Assembly (NCBI RefSeq): GCF_003583985.1
Contig: NZ_QXML01000001.1
Span: forward strand, 372,001 to 436,000
Length of the DNA stretch: 64,000 nucleotides
Source: Algoriphagus lacus
Lineage (GTDB): Bacteria > Bacteroidota > Bacteroidia > Cytophagales > Cyclobacteriaceae
Direction of reading: 5' to 3'
Notes under the pieces: model-generated
Databases searched by the model: none
The model's input: only the letters and a program-made list of their open reading frames with translations
Told to the model about the DNA's origin: nothing
Position numbers and translations under genes: made by a program
In this document: piece by piece, positions 34,032-43,543 of the stretch
How positions within the stretch are numbered: position 1 is the first letter of the stretch
Layout: each line of letters starts with the position of its first letter

Positions 34032-35439
34032 AGATCACGATCACGACTGGGAAGAGGACAAAAAACTAGTAGAACGATTTGAGAATTCCCTGAAATCAAA
34101 CTTGGACCTCTATTTCGAAGAAGAAGAACTGGAAGACATCATCCGGTTTTACTTTGATCAACAAAAATTCCTTAAAGCACTTAGAGCTTCTGAATACGCC
34201 TTGGAAAAGTTTCCTTTTTCAGTGGAGATTCGTTTGCTCAAAGCGCAATGTCTGATATTCAATGACGAGTTGGATGAGGGGTTGAGTATTTTGGAAAACC
34301 TGAACAACTTGTCCCCAAACAATGAGGATATTGTATTGGCCTTGGCCAATGCTCAAATTCTGGCTGGAAACCATCAAGAAGGAATCGAACTATTGGAAAA
34401 TTACCTCCCAATGGCCGAAGACAAGGCGGAGGTTTTCTATTCCCTCGGAAATCTCTACCGTGCTAAAGGGGACAATACCAAAGCAAGCGAATATTTCAAA
34501 GAGGCAGTTAAAAACCGCATCAATCATGAAGATGCCTTGTTTCAGTTGGCCATGATCACAGAGGAGGAGGGTTCCTTTGACGAAATCCTTCAATTCTATC
34601 AGGAGTTCATTGATCAGGATCCCTATTCTGCCGGGGCTTGGTATAATCTTGGGGTGGTTTATAACCGTTTGGGCCGATTCGAGGATGCTATATCAGCCTA
34701 TGAATATGCCTTGATCATAGACGATGCCTTTGCTTCAGCCTATTTCAATATGGGCAATTCACTGATGAATACCCATCAGTATGAGGCGGCCTTGGAAGCT
34801 TACCAAAATACCATCAACTGTGAAGGAGCCAATGCCGAAAACTGCTGCTACATGGGTGCTGCCTATGAAAAACTGGGCAAAATCGATGAGGCATTCAAAT
34901 ATTTTAAAAAGTCAGCTAAGCTGGATGAGGAATACGACGATGCTTGGTTTGGACTTGGGATGTGCATGCTGAAAAAGGAAAAATTCTTTGAAGCAATCCA
35001 TTATTTCAAAAAGGCACTTAACCTCAATAAAGACAATCCAAACTATTGGGTTGGATTGGCTGATGCGGAGTTTAATCTTGGCAATATGCAGGCCAGCTCA
35101 GAAGCCTATGAAGAGGCGATCAACCTTGAGCCGGGAGTGATGGAAACTTATGTTAACCTTTCTGTGATTTATTTTGAGCAAAATCGGTTTGAAGAGGCCG
35201 TTGATGTAATCCGGGAAGGAATCGAAGAGTCGCCGGAAGAATCCGAGTTGTATTATCGAATGGTTGTTTATCTTGTGAAGATGGGCAAATACAAGGATGC
35301 GTTTTCATATTTGGAAAATGCGTTAACTTTGGACTTCGATAAGCATACGATCTTGTATGAATTGATGCCGGAGCTGAAAAAACAGAAGGCCATCTATAAG
35401 ATCATCGCTCAATATCGGGATGACCATTCCCAGCTCTAA
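34024..35439 (+). CDS. tetratricopeptide repeat protein
   Basis: The 471-residue soluble protein has no signal peptide and contains about twelve TPR units. Clear ones are VFYSLGNLYRAKGDNTKAS, AWYNLGVVYNRLGRFEDAI, AYFNMGNSLMNTHQYEAAL and AWFGLGMCMLKKEKFFEAI. The N-terminus is acidic and histidine-rich (MTGDHDHDWEEDKK). It is a protein-protein scaffold with unknown partners. It lies 17 bases upstream of the phosphosulfolactate synthase gene and is probably cotranscribed with it. Confidence 0.9.
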   Translation: MTGDHDHDWEEDKKLVERFENSLKSNLDLYFEEEELEDIIRFYFDQQKFLKALRASEYALEKFPFSVEIRLLKAQCLIFNDELDEGLSILENLNNLSPNNEDIVLALANAQILAGNHQEGIELLENYLPMAEDKAEVFYSLGNLYRAKGDNTKASEYFKEAVKNRINHEDALFQLAMITEEEGSFDEILQFYQEFIDQDPYSAGAWYNLGVVYNRLGRFEDAISAYEYALIIDDAFASAYFNMGNSLMNTHQYEAALEAYQNTINCEGANAENCCYMGAAYEKLGKIDEAFKYFKKSAKLDEEYDDAWFGLGMCMLKKEKFFEAIHYFKKALNLNKDNPNYWVGLADAEFNLGNMQASSEAYEEAINLEPGVMETYVNLSVIYFEQNRFEEAVDVIREGIEESPEESELYYRMVVYLVKMGKYKDAFSYLENALTLDFDKHTILYELMPELKKQKAIYKIIAQYRDDHSQL

Positions 35440-35456
35440 CCTTTAAAATCTGGCAA

Positions 35457-36227
35457 ATGAATTATGTGCTTAAGAATATCCCTGTACGGACTGAGAAGCC
35501 GCGTACCACGGGATTTACTATGGCTATGGACAAGGGCCTTAGCCTTCGGGAAACCGAAGATTTTGTAGACAGTTGTTCCGACTACGTTGACATCGTCAAG
35601 CTGGGTTGGGCCACTTCCTATGTCACCAAGCATCTTACCGAGAAAATTGCAGTGTACAAGTCTGCAGGCCTTCCGGTTTACTTTGGAGGGACACTTTTTG
35701 AAGCTTTTATTGTCAGAGGACAATTTGATGATTACCGGAAAGTATTGGACAAGTTTGGTCTCGAGTTCGCAGAGGTTTCTGATGGGTCCATTTCATTGAA
35801 CCATGACAAAAAATGCGAATACATCTCCACCTTGGCCCAACAAGTAACAGTGCTATCCGAAGTTGGATCTAAAGACGCCGCAAAGATTATCCCTCCTTAT
35901 AAATGGATCGAGCAGATGCAAACTGAGCTCAACGCCGGAGCCTGGAAAGTAATCGGTGAGGCCCGTGAAGGAGGTAATGTTGGTTTGTTCCGCGATTCTG
36001 GAGAAGTTCGTCAAGGTCTTGTCGAAGAAATTCTTACCCAAGTTCCTGAAGAAAGAATCATTTGGGAAGCTCCTCAAAAATCCCAACAGGTATGGTTTAT
36101 CAAATTGCTCGGAGCAAATGTAAATCTTGGAAACATTAGTCCTTCCGAAGTCATTCCCTTGGAAACCATCCGCTTAGGATTAAGAGGTGACACATTCGAT
36201 CACTTTCTTGGAGAAATCAAACTTTAA
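35457..36227 (+). CDS. comA: phosphosulfolactate synthase
   Basis: The 256-residue TIM-barrel enzyme of the ComA family joins phosphoenolpyruvate and sulfite to form (2R)-phosphosulfolactate. The family pattern is seen in TMAMDKGL, DYVDIVKLGWATSYV, VYFGGTLFEAF, EVSDGSISL, EVGSKDAAKIIPP and EAREGGNVGLF. Methanogens use it for coenzyme M and Bacillus for spore sulfolactate. In Cytophagales a supply route to sulfonolipids is an attractive but unproved role. No comB or comC partner is adjacent. A strong terminator follows. Confidence 0.9.
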   Translation: MNYVLKNIPVRTEKPRTTGFTMAMDKGLSLRETEDFVDSCSDYVDIVKLGWATSYVTKHLTEKIAVYKSAGLPVYFGGTLFEAFIVRGQFDDYRKVLDKFGLEFAEVSDGSISLNHDKKCEYISTLAQQVTVLSEVGSKDAAKIIPPYKWIEQMQTELNAGAWKVIGEAREGGNVGLFRDSGEVRQGLVEEILTQVPEERIIWEAPQKSQQVWFIKLLGANVNLGNISPSEVIPLETIRLGLRGDTFDHFLGEIKL

Positions 36228-36246
36228 TATTCCTTTCTAAAATTTT

Positions 36247-36276
36247 GGCTGATCGACTATTCGGTCAGCCTTTTTT
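36247..36276 (+). terminator. intrinsic terminator after comA, abutting the next start codon
   Basis: GGCTGATCGA (36247-36256) pairs with TCGGTCAGCC (36261-36270), a 10-bp stem with one G-U pair and a CTAT loop, followed by six T. The next gene starts at 36281, only four bases after the T-run, so there is no room for a separate promoter between them. Confidence 0.8.
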
Positions 36277-36280
36277 CTAT

Positions 36281-37216
36281 ATGAATCCAATTAAAAAACA
36301 CGCGCTTACTTACTTGAAGGGAATGTCAATGGGTGCAGCTGATATCGTTCCCGGTGTTTCGGGTGGATCTATTGCTTTGATTGCAGGGATCTATCAGGAA
36401 CTTCTAGACAGCATCAACTCATTTAAAATTGACAATTTAAAGTTGCTTGGCAAGCTTGAGATCAAAGCATTCTATCGGGCAGTCAACGGGTCCTTTTTGC
36501 TCAGCTTGCTTTTGGGCATTATGACAAGCATTTTTTCCCTGTCCAGCCTCATTACCTACCTGATGAGTGATCATCCTATTCCTTTGTGGTCTTTTTTCAC
36601 CGGATTGATCCTGATCAGTGCCTTTTTGATCCTCAAAGAAATCAAAAGATGGCATATGGGGGTAGTTTTGGCTGTTTTGATAGGAACTGCGATCGCTTGG
36701 TGGGTGACCAACTTGCCTCCTACCACCACACCAAATGCCATCTGGTTTACCTTTGTTTCCGGAGCCATTGCGATTTGCGCTATGATTCTTCCCGGAATCA
36801 GTGGAAGTTTTATCCTTTTGATCATGGGACAATATGAACCGATTCTGCAGGCAGTCAATGACCGAAATTTTCTGAAGCTTTTTGTATTTGCTGCAGGATG
36901 CGCAGTAGGTATTCTCTCATTTAGTAGGGTGGTTTCTTGGCTTTTGAGAAAATATCATTCAGCAACCATCGGATTGCTTTCCGGATTTATGCTTGGATCG
37001 GTCAATGAATTGTGGCCATGGAAAATTGTCACCGCGTGGAGAACCTCTTCCAGCGGAGAACAAAAACCCTTTCTGGATGAAAACATTCTTCCAACGGACT
37101 ATCTGGCTCAAGTCGGCCAAGAACCTCAAATTCTTGCGGCAATCTTGGCATTCGTATTTGGGATTGTATTGGTATTGTTGATCGAATGGCTGGCAGCAAA
37201 GCTTATTAATTCATGA
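36281..37216 (+). CDS. DUF368 membrane protein, PopT-type undecaprenyl-phosphate translocase
   Basis: The ATG at 36281 gives 311 residues and about eight membrane helices. The conserved N-terminal motif is GMSMGAADIVPGVSGGSIAL and a second copy-like motif is GAIAICAMILPGISGSFIL. DUF368 proteins were recently shown to return undecaprenyl phosphate across the inner membrane (PopT), so it can be recycled for wall and polysaccharide synthesis. It overlaps aroE by 4 bases (ATGA). The terminator hairpin directly before its start is odd and may reduce its expression. Confidence 0.88.
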   Translation: MNPIKKHALTYLKGMSMGAADIVPGVSGGSIALIAGIYQELLDSINSFKIDNLKLLGKLEIKAFYRAVNGSFLLSLLLGIMTSIFSLSSLITYLMSDHPIPLWSFFTGLILISAFLILKEIKRWHMGVVLAVLIGTAIAWWVTNLPPTTTPNAIWFTFVSGAIAICAMILPGISGSFILLIMGQYEPILQAVNDRNFLKLFVFAAGCAVGILSFSRVVSWLLRKYHSATIGLLSGFMLGSVNELWPWKIVTAWRTSSSGEQKPFLDENILPTDYLAQVGQEPQILAAILAFVFGIVLVLLIEWLAAKLINS

Positions 37217-37950
37217 GAAAATTCGGGCTTATCGGGTATCCCCTGACACATTCTTTTTCCAAAAAATACTTCTCGGCAAAGTTTGAAAGAGAAGAAATTT
37301 GGGATTGTCAGTTTGACCTGTATGAAATCCCTCAAATCAGCGATTTTGAGCAGGTGCTGGTTGAAAATCCAGAATTGGAAGGGATGTCGGTGACTATTCC
37401 CTACAAGCAGGAAGTCATTGCTTTTTTGGATGAGCTTGATCCTGCCTGTGAGGCTATCGGCGCAGTGAATTGTATCCAAATTCGCAACGGAAGGCGCAAG
37501 GGTTTCAACACCGATTACATCGGATTTAAAAATTCCCTCCAGAGTTGGTTGGGGCAAAATATTCCAAGGGCTCTGGTACTGGGAACCGGTGGGGCTTCCA
37601 AGGCAGTCAAAGTAGCCTTGAAAGATCTTGGAGTTAATTTTCTGTCTGTATCCAGAAATAATGGAGAAAACCAAATTACTTATAGTAGTCTGGCAAGTGA
37701 TCCGGACTTTTTAAAAAACTATCCCTTAATCATTAACACCACTCCGCTTGGGACTTATCCGAAAACTGAAGAAATGCCTGAAGTTCCCATCAGCCTTCTT
37801 AATGATTCAAATCGGGTCTATGATTTAGTCTACAATCCATCCGAAACGACCCTGATGAAAGCCTGCCTGGAAAAGGGTGGCCAAGTGAAAAACGGAATGG
37901 ACATGCTGGTACTTCAGGCCGAAGCAGCTTGGTCTATCTGGAACTCTTAA
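37213..37950 (+). CDS. aroE: shikimate dehydrogenase
   Basis: The 245-residue enzyme reduces 3-dehydroshikimate with NADPH in aromatic amino-acid synthesis. Visible motifs are GYPLTHSFSKKYF (substrate serines), MSVTIPYKQEV (catalytic lysine), GAVNCIQ, FNTDYIGF (catalytic aspartate) and LGTGGASKAV (NADPH loop). It is a little shorter than the E. coli enzyme, as usual in Bacteroidota. It is translationally coupled to the DUF368 gene. Confidence 0.95.
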   Translation: MRKFGLIGYPLTHSFSKKYFSAKFEREEIWDCQFDLYEIPQISDFEQVLVENPELEGMSVTIPYKQEVIAFLDELDPACEAIGAVNCIQIRNGRRKGFNTDYIGFKNSLQSWLGQNIPRALVLGTGGASKAVKVALKDLGVNFLSVSRNNGENQITYSSLASDPDFLKNYPLIINTTPLGTYPKTEEMPEVPISLLNDSNRVYDLVYNPSETTLMKACLEKGGQVKNGMDMLVLQAEAAWSIWNS

Positions 37951-37959
37951 ACTTTATCG

Positions 37960-38814
37960 ATGGACAAAGCCATTTTAATCATTCAATGTCCCGACCAAAA
38001 AGGAATAGTAGCAGAGGTCTCCAGGTTTCTGTATTCCTATAATGGAAATATTCTGGAAGTTGACCAGCATGTGGATGAGGAGATGGGATTGTTTTTTATG
38101 CGGGCAGCATGGGAGTTGGATTCTTTTTCTCTGAAAAAAGAAGAAATCTCATCCAGATTTGAAGCTGAAGTTGGTCAACGCTTCCGGATGGAGTTTAAGC
38201 TTCATTTCAACTTTCCCAAGCCAAGGATGGCGATTTTTGTGAGTAAATTATCCCATTGCCTTTTTGATATTTTGGGAAGACACCATGCCGGTCAGCTGGA
38301 GGTAGAGATCCCGATGGTGATTTCCAATCATCCGGATTTACAGACTATCGTGGAGGCTTTTGGGATTCCATTTTTCCACATCCCGATTACTGCCGCCACC
38401 AAAGAATCAGCCGAAGCTGAGCAGTTGAGGCTTTTAAGAGAACAAGGGGTGGATTTTGTGGTCTTAGCCCGCTACATGCAGATTCTCTCCGGGGACTTTA
38501 TCCGCAATTTCCCCAATCGGATTATCAATATTCATCACTCTTTTTTACCGGCATTTGTGGGAGCAAGACCTTATCATGCGGCGTATGAGCGGGGAGTTAA
38601 AATCATCGGAGCGACAGCGCATTACGTGACCGAAGTGCTGGATGCGGGGCCTATTATTGAGCAGGAGGTGGCCAGAGTAAGACATCACAATACAGTCGCG
38701 GAATTAGTCCAAATCGGGCAGGATGTGGAAAAAGTCACTCTCTCAAAAGCCATCAAATACCACTTGGACCGAAAGGTGCTTGCCTTCAAAAATAAGACAG
38801 TTATCTTCTATTGA
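37960..38814 (+). CDS. purU: formyltetrahydrofolate deformylase
   Basis: The 284-residue enzyme has an N-terminal ACT domain (ILIIQCPDQKGIVAEVSRFL) and a formyl-transferase hydrolase domain (NIHHSFLPAFVGARPYHAAY, GATAHYVTEVLDAGPII, VRHHNT). The Asn-His-Asp catalytic set is present. It releases formate from 10-formyl-THF and so balances one-carbon units, tying in with glyA elsewhere in the window. It is cotranscribed with aroE (9-base gap). Confidence 0.95.
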   Translation: MDKAILIIQCPDQKGIVAEVSRFLYSYNGNILEVDQHVDEEMGLFFMRAAWELDSFSLKKEEISSRFEAEVGQRFRMEFKLHFNFPKPRMAIFVSKLSHCLFDILGRHHAGQLEVEIPMVISNHPDLQTIVEAFGIPFFHIPITAATKESAEAEQLRLLREQGVDFVVLARYMQILSGDFIRNFPNRIINIHHSFLPAFVGARPYHAAYERGVKIIGATAHYVTEVLDAGPIIEQEVARVRHHNTVAELVQIGQDVEKVTLSKAIKYHLDRKVLAFKNKTVIFY

Positions 38815-38859
38815 TTTCGCCAGCCTTGCTTCTGGAGGGATTATTGGTGATTTTCAGGT

Positions 38860-39444
38860 ATGGAAAAATCTGTCGAAACCATCCGCTGCCCTTGGTGCTT
38901 GGGCTTCCCCGAATATGTCCAATATCATGATACGGAATGGGGCGTCCCCGTTTATGATGATCGCATTCATTTTGAATTTTTAGTGCTGGAAAGCGCTCAG
39001 GCAGGGTTAAGCTGGGCGACAATTCTGAAAAAGCGCGAGGGATACAGGAGAGCATTTGCGGACTTTGATTATCAAGTCGTAGCGGAGTTTCCGGAAAGCT
39101 ACGTTCAGGAATTGCTTCAGGATCCCGGAATAATCCGGAATACCCTAAAAATTAAAGCCGCCATTAACAATGCCCGATGCTTTATGAAAGTCCAGGAAGA
39201 ATTTGGCTCCTTTTCGAATTACATCTGGGGATTTGTCGGAGGAAAACCGATTCAAAACTCCCTGGCCAGCATGAAAGAAGCAAAAGCCACCACGCCGGAG
39301 TCGGATCGCCTGGCAAAGGACCTCAAAAAACGAGGCTTTAAATTCCTCGGCAGTACCACCATCTATGCTCACATGCAGGCCACTGGACTAGTCAATGATC
39401 ACCTCGATTCATGCTTCCGGAAAAACGAAGTCAAAATCCAATAA
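38860..39444 (+). CDS. tag: DNA-3-methyladenine glycosylase I
   Basis: The 194-residue base-excision repair enzyme shows RCPWC and YHDTEWGVP at the N-terminus, and HMQATGLVNDHLDSCF at the C-terminus. Together these supply the Cys/His zinc snap of the Tag family. The pocket region is ESAQAGLSWATILKKREGYR. It removes 3-methyladenine from DNA. It follows purU after 45 bases. Confidence 0.94.
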   Translation: MEKSVETIRCPWCLGFPEYVQYHDTEWGVPVYDDRIHFEFLVLESAQAGLSWATILKKREGYRRAFADFDYQVVAEFPESYVQELLQDPGIIRNTLKIKAAINNARCFMKVQEEFGSFSNYIWGFVGGKPIQNSLASMKEAKATTPESDRLAKDLKKRGFKFLGSTTIYAHMQATGLVNDHLDSCFRKNEVKIQ

Positions 39445-39447
39445 GGC

Positions 39448-39475
39448 AAAAAAAAAGGGGGCGACTGCCCCCTTT
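39448..39475 (-). terminator. intrinsic terminator of nhaD, possibly shared with tag
   Basis: AAAGGGGGC (39454-39462) and GCCCCCTTT (39467-39475) form a 9-bp stem with a GACT loop. The A-run before it (39448-39456) is a strong U-tract on the minus strand for nhaD. The plus-strand tail is weaker (TTTATAAG). Confidence 0.85.
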
Positions 39476-39495
39476 ATAAGTTAATTCGTGATCGA

Positions 39496-40863
39496 TTAAG
39501 CGGCAGCAGATCCTCCATGCATGAAAACATAGATCGCAGCTCCTGCAAAATAGCCCAAAGCGGCTAAGACTGAAATTCGTTTCAAATACCAACCGAATTC
39601 GATTTTTTCCATACCCATGGCAGCAACCCCGGCAGCTGAACCGATGATCAGGATACTTCCTCCTGTACCGGCACAGTAGGCCAAATATTCCCAAATGAAG
39701 TGATCCTGAGGATACATATCCATGCTGTACATCCCCATACTTGCCGCTACCAAAGGCACATTGTCCACAATGGCTGAAAGCAAACCAATCAGGGTAATGA
39801 TAATTCGGTTGTCACCGATGGTGTCATTGAGATAGGCAGCGAAATTGGCCAAAGTACCCATTGACTGAAGGGAGCCTACCGCCAATAAAATACCCAGGAA
39901 GAACAAAACGCTTGGCATATCGATCTTAGTCAAGGCATGTCCAGCGGTATAATGTTTCTTTTCAGATTCGTCCAAGTCGGGATTGATCAATTCGGATACT
40001 ACCCAAAGTACACCCAGACCGAGCAACATCCCCATGTAGGGAGGAAGGTGAGTTACAGTTTTGAAAATCGGAACTGAGATCAAAGCACCAATACCCAGGA
40101 CTAACATTAAGTTGCCAGTAGCAACTCCATTTTTCGATTTCTTTCCTTTTTCTTCAAAATCGCCAAGATTTCCTTTCAATGTAAAAGTCAGGTAAAGTAA
40201 AGGAACAAGCATACAAACGATACTTGGCAAGAATACATTTTTCATGATTGCTCCTGCAGAGATCTGACCACCGATCCACAGCATGGTAGTAGTCACGTCA
40301 CCAATAGGAGACCAAGCACCACCAGCATTAGCAGCAATGACAATCATACCTGCAAAGAAAAGACGCATCTCCTTGTCAGGGATCAATTTCCGGATCAGGG
40401 AGACCATCACAATTGTCGTAGTCAGATTATCCAATACAGAGGATAAAAAGAAAGTAACAATACAGACCACCCAAAGAAGCATAACTGGGTTTTTTGTCTT
40501 GATTCTGTCAGTTATTAATTTAAATCCGTGGTGCGCATCTACCAATTCCACGATGGTCATAGCACCCATCAGGAAAAAGAGGATTTGGGCTATTTCATTT
40601 AGGTGGTGACCTAACTGTTCAATAACATATTCCAAATGGATTTCGCTTGCACTCAAAGAACTGGCTTTTTCACCCAGTTCTTGGACAAAAAGTAGGTACC
40701 TGTCACTGCTGAGCATGGTTTCAGGAGAACCTGACACCGCGAAAATTGTCCAACAAACTACAGCAGTTAACAACGCTGAGGCAGTTTTATTGATCTTGAT
40801 CGGATGCTCCAGCGCAATTGCCAAATAGCCGACTACAAAGATTATGATGATTAAATACTCCAT
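39496..40863 (-). CDS. nhaD: NhaD-family Na+/H+ antiporter
   Basis: The 455-residue membrane protein has about 12 helices. Hallmarks of the ion-transporter superfamily NhaD branch are SSVLDNLTTTIVMVSLIRK, AANAGGAWSPIGDVTTTMLW, VDNVPLVAASMGMY and GTGGSILIIGSAAGVAAMG. It exports Na+ in exchange for protons, which suits a marine or saline habitat. Many Bacteroidota carry it alone, as here. Confidence 0.93.
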   Translation of the reverse strand: MEYLIIIIFVVGYLAIALEHPIKINKTASALLTAVVCWTIFAVSGSPETMLSSDRYLLFVQELGEKASSLSASEIHLEYVIEQLGHHLNEIAQILFFLMGAMTIVELVDAHHGFKLITDRIKTKNPVMLLWVVCIVTFFLSSVLDNLTTTIVMVSLIRKLIPDKEMRLFFAGMIVIAANAGGAWSPIGDVTTTMLWIGGQISAGAIMKNVFLPSIVCMLVPLLYLTFTLKGNLGDFEEKGKKSKNGVATGNLMLVLGIGALISVPIFKTVTHLPPYMGMLLGLGVLWVVSELINPDLDESEKKHYTAGHALTKIDMPSVLFFLGILLAVGSLQSMGTLANFAAYLNDTIGDNRIIITLIGLLSAIVDNVPLVAASMGMYSMDMYPQDHFIWEYLAYCAGTGGSILIIGSAAGVAAMGMEKIEFGWYLKRISVLAALGYFAGAAIYVFMHGGSAAA

Positions 40864-41090
40864 CGGTTAATTTTTTCTTTTGGTTGATTATTTAGGTTTA
40901 AGATACTCTACTTTGAGAACTGACCGGCGATTCTAGCTTCTTTCTGATAATTTTCCTAACCAAATTCCAAGATTTTGAATTTACGAGCTGTATAAAATTC
41001 GGGAAATCGAAGGAAGAAGATAGGCTAAATTAGGTTTAGAGACGATTAGTGTTCTAAAGTATTCCGAAAACTCATTTCACCCGGAATCTT

Positions 41091-42317
41091 TTACATAAGC
41101 TGTGATAAGGCTATTTCATAGGAAGTTTGAGCCAGTTTTGTTTTTCCCTGATTTTTGGAAAAGGTGTGCTGGAGAGCTTTTTTGATGGTGTCACTCACAT
41201 CTGAGAAGATGGCCTGATCGGTTAGCTCCACTTTATCGCTCATCAGGTATGCGAACACTCTTGCCATGCCGCAATTGGCAATGAAATCCGGTATCAGTGA
41301 CACTTGCTCATCAACCCAAACCCCGATTGGGCCTACAAAAATCTCTGCATCCGCAAAGGGTACGTTGGCTCCACAGGAAATCACTTCAAGTCCGGCTTTG
41401 ACCATTCGTTCTGCTTGTTCTTTGGTCACAAGTCGTGATGCCGCCGCTGGGATGAAAATTTCATGGGGCAAATCCCATATTTTTTCATTGATCTCAGCAA
41501 AGGACATCATCCCATCGGCCACCAGCGTATTGCCGTTTCTTTTTAGAAATAGGTCCCTAACCTCATCCAAACTGAATCCGGATTCATTGATAACCCCTCC
41601 GTTTTTGTCTATGATTCCGACGATTTTCACTCCGCAAACTGCCAAAAAACAAGCCGCTGCAGCCCCCACATTTCCCCATCCCTGAATGATGGCTCTTTTA
41701 CCTTCAATATTTCCACCCCAAATCTGATAGTAATGACGTACCGCTTCAGATACACCGTAGCCGGTAATCATATCCGCCACAGTATATTTTTTGGGACCAT
41801 TTGGCGTGAATTTCGGGTCTTCCAAAACTTTGGAAACACCTTGTCTCAACTGACCGATTTTTCTGATTTTCTGAGGTTCTGTCGCATGGAAGTGACCATT
41901 GACGATGCCTTCCTGTGGGTGCCAAAGCCCATACGCTTCCGTTACTGGGATCACTTCGTGGATCTCATCCACGTTGAGATCACCTCCTGTGCCGTAATAG
42001 TTTTTGAGTAAAGGCATTACCGCCTTGTACCATCGTTCCAGCACCCCGGCTTTCCTTGGATCTGCGGGGTCAAAGTTGATTCCCGATTTGGCTCCTCCAA
42101 TGGCAGGACCTGAAACGGTGAATTTGACTTCCATGGTTTTGGCCAAAGATTCGACCTCCCTTTTGTCTAGGCCTTTTCTCATGCGGGTTCCCCCTCCGGC
42201 AGCTCCACCTCTGAGGGAGTTGATGACTACCCAGCCTTCAGCTTCCGTCTCGGAATCTTTCCATTCGAAGACGATCTCAGGCTTTTTATTTTCAAATTCT
42301 TTTAGCAGGATCTGCAT
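41091..42317 (-). CDS. Glu/Leu/Phe/Val dehydrogenase
   Basis: The 408-residue enzyme shows the substrate-lysine region GPAIGGAKSGINFDP, YYGTGGDLNVDEIHEV, and the dinucleotide loop IQGWGNVGAAAA. It ends with a domain carrying PAAASRLVTKEQAERM. It oxidatively deaminates glutamate or a branched or aromatic amino acid. The sequence fits a glutamate-dehydrogenase-like clade, but the side-chain specificity is not certain. A TATTTTTG box lies at 42350-42343 on the minus strand, about 26 bases before the ATG, without a TTG partner. Confidence 0.88.
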   Translation of the reverse strand: MQILLKEFENKKPEIVFEWKDSETEAEGWVVINSLRGGAAGGGTRMRKGLDKREVESLAKTMEVKFTVSGPAIGGAKSGINFDPADPRKAGVLERWYKAVMPLLKNYYGTGGDLNVDEIHEVIPVTEAYGLWHPQEGIVNGHFHATEPQKIRKIGQLRQGVSKVLEDPKFTPNGPKKYTVADMITGYGVSEAVRHYYQIWGGNIEGKRAIIQGWGNVGAAAACFLAVCGVKIVGIIDKNGGVINESGFSLDEVRDLFLKRNGNTLVADGMMSFAEINEKIWDLPHEIFIPAAASRLVTKEQAERMVKAGLEVISCGANVPFADAEIFVGPIGVWVDEQVSLIPDFIANCGMARVFAYLMSDKVELTDQAIFSDVSDTIKKALQHTFSKNQGKTKLAQTSYEIALSQLM

Positions 42318-42379
42318 TTCTCTTTGGGTTTATATTCGGGCCCAAAAATAGAAAAATAAAAATGCAGTGGTTAGAACCT

Positions 42380-43453
42380 TCAGCCGTAAATCACACCCCC
42401 GCAATTGTCACGTGAAGCGCCTGTGACTGAGGCAAGGCAATTGTTCTCTCCCCGAAGTCTCAATACTCCCAAAAACGCAAAGATTAAGGCCTCTTTGAAC
42501 TCAATGAGTTCAGGACTGGCTTGGTATTGCTCCCAATTTTTATCCAAATAGTGATCCAGTCGCTCGATATAATAAGTGTTGTAAGCCCCACCTCCGGTGA
42601 TCAATACCAATGGTTTTGATTTTTGGGAGTAGGTTTTAATAACTGAAGCGATTTGAAAGGCAAAATGCTCGACCAATGTACTCAAGACATCTGCCGGATT
42701 GAGTCCGGATTCTCTAATCAATGGGATAAAATCCCGCTCCATGTCTTCTCTGCCTAGAGATTTTGCTGAAAACTGGGTGTAAAATGGAAGCTGATTGAGC
42801 TTTTCAAAAAGTGTCAGATTGACTTCACCGGATCGGGCTATTTTCCCTTCTGCATCATAAGGTTTACCAAGATTATTGGCTTCGCCATTGAGCAAAAGAT
42901 TGAATGGACTGCTGTCAAATGCGATTCGTTTACCCGCTTTTTCCATGGAAATATTTGAAATCCCGCCCAGGTTGATGCAAAAATCCACCTTTGGAAAAAG
43001 AAGTCGATCTCCAATGGGAACCAACGGTGCCCCCTGACCTCCCAGCTGGACATCCAGCATTCGGAAATCATTGATCACCCGCTCTCCAGAAGCCTGATGA
43101 AGCGCCCATCCATTCCCTATTTGCAGAGAAAGTCCATTTTTGGGCTGGTGAAAAACGGTATGCCCATGAGAAGCCACTGCCATGGGTTTGATTTGAAATT
43201 CTTTACAAAAATGGTTTACCTGGAGTCCCATCCATTTTCCAAAATCCACGTCCAGTTGCGCTAATTCCAGTCCTGAAAGGAGATGGGATGAAGAAAGTTT
43301 TTTCCCAAGATCGGGCGGAAAAGCACAGGTTTGAGAATGGATGATATCAAAGTTCCATTCCTGATGCAGTTCAAAATGGACATAGGCCAAGTCAAGTCCG
43401 TCTCCCGAGGTACCGGACATCAGTCCAATCAACGTGTATTTTTCCTGGCTCAT
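42380..43453 (-). CDS. anmK: anhydro-N-acetylmuramic acid kinase
   Basis: The 357-residue kinase phosphorylates and opens 1,6-anhydro-MurNAc during cell-wall recycling. The phosphate loop is LMSGTSGDGLDLAYV, followed by SHGHTVFHQP, GQGAPLVPIGD, INLGGISNIS, GKPYDAEGKIA and ITGGGAYNTY. The family length is complete. It lies divergent from coaX and alone as a transcription unit. Confidence 0.94.
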   Translation of the reverse strand: MSQEKYTLIGLMSGTSGDGLDLAYVHFELHQEWNFDIIHSQTCAFPPDLGKKLSSSHLLSGLELAQLDVDFGKWMGLQVNHFCKEFQIKPMAVASHGHTVFHQPKNGLSLQIGNGWALHQASGERVINDFRMLDVQLGGQGAPLVPIGDRLLFPKVDFCINLGGISNISMEKAGKRIAFDSSPFNLLLNGEANNLGKPYDAEGKIARSGEVNLTLFEKLNQLPFYTQFSAKSLGREDMERDFIPLIRESGLNPADVLSTLVEHFAFQIASVIKTYSQKSKPLVLITGGGAYNTYYIERLDHYLDKNWEQYQASPELIEFKEALIFAFLGVLRLRGENNCLASVTGASRDNCGGVIYG

Positions 43454-43543
43454 GGGTTAAAGATTGTTAAGTGGCTTAATGGATCAAAGATAAATTTAAG
43501 ACTTCAAAAGTCCCTTTTTTAATAATGTCTAATTTGCAAGGCC

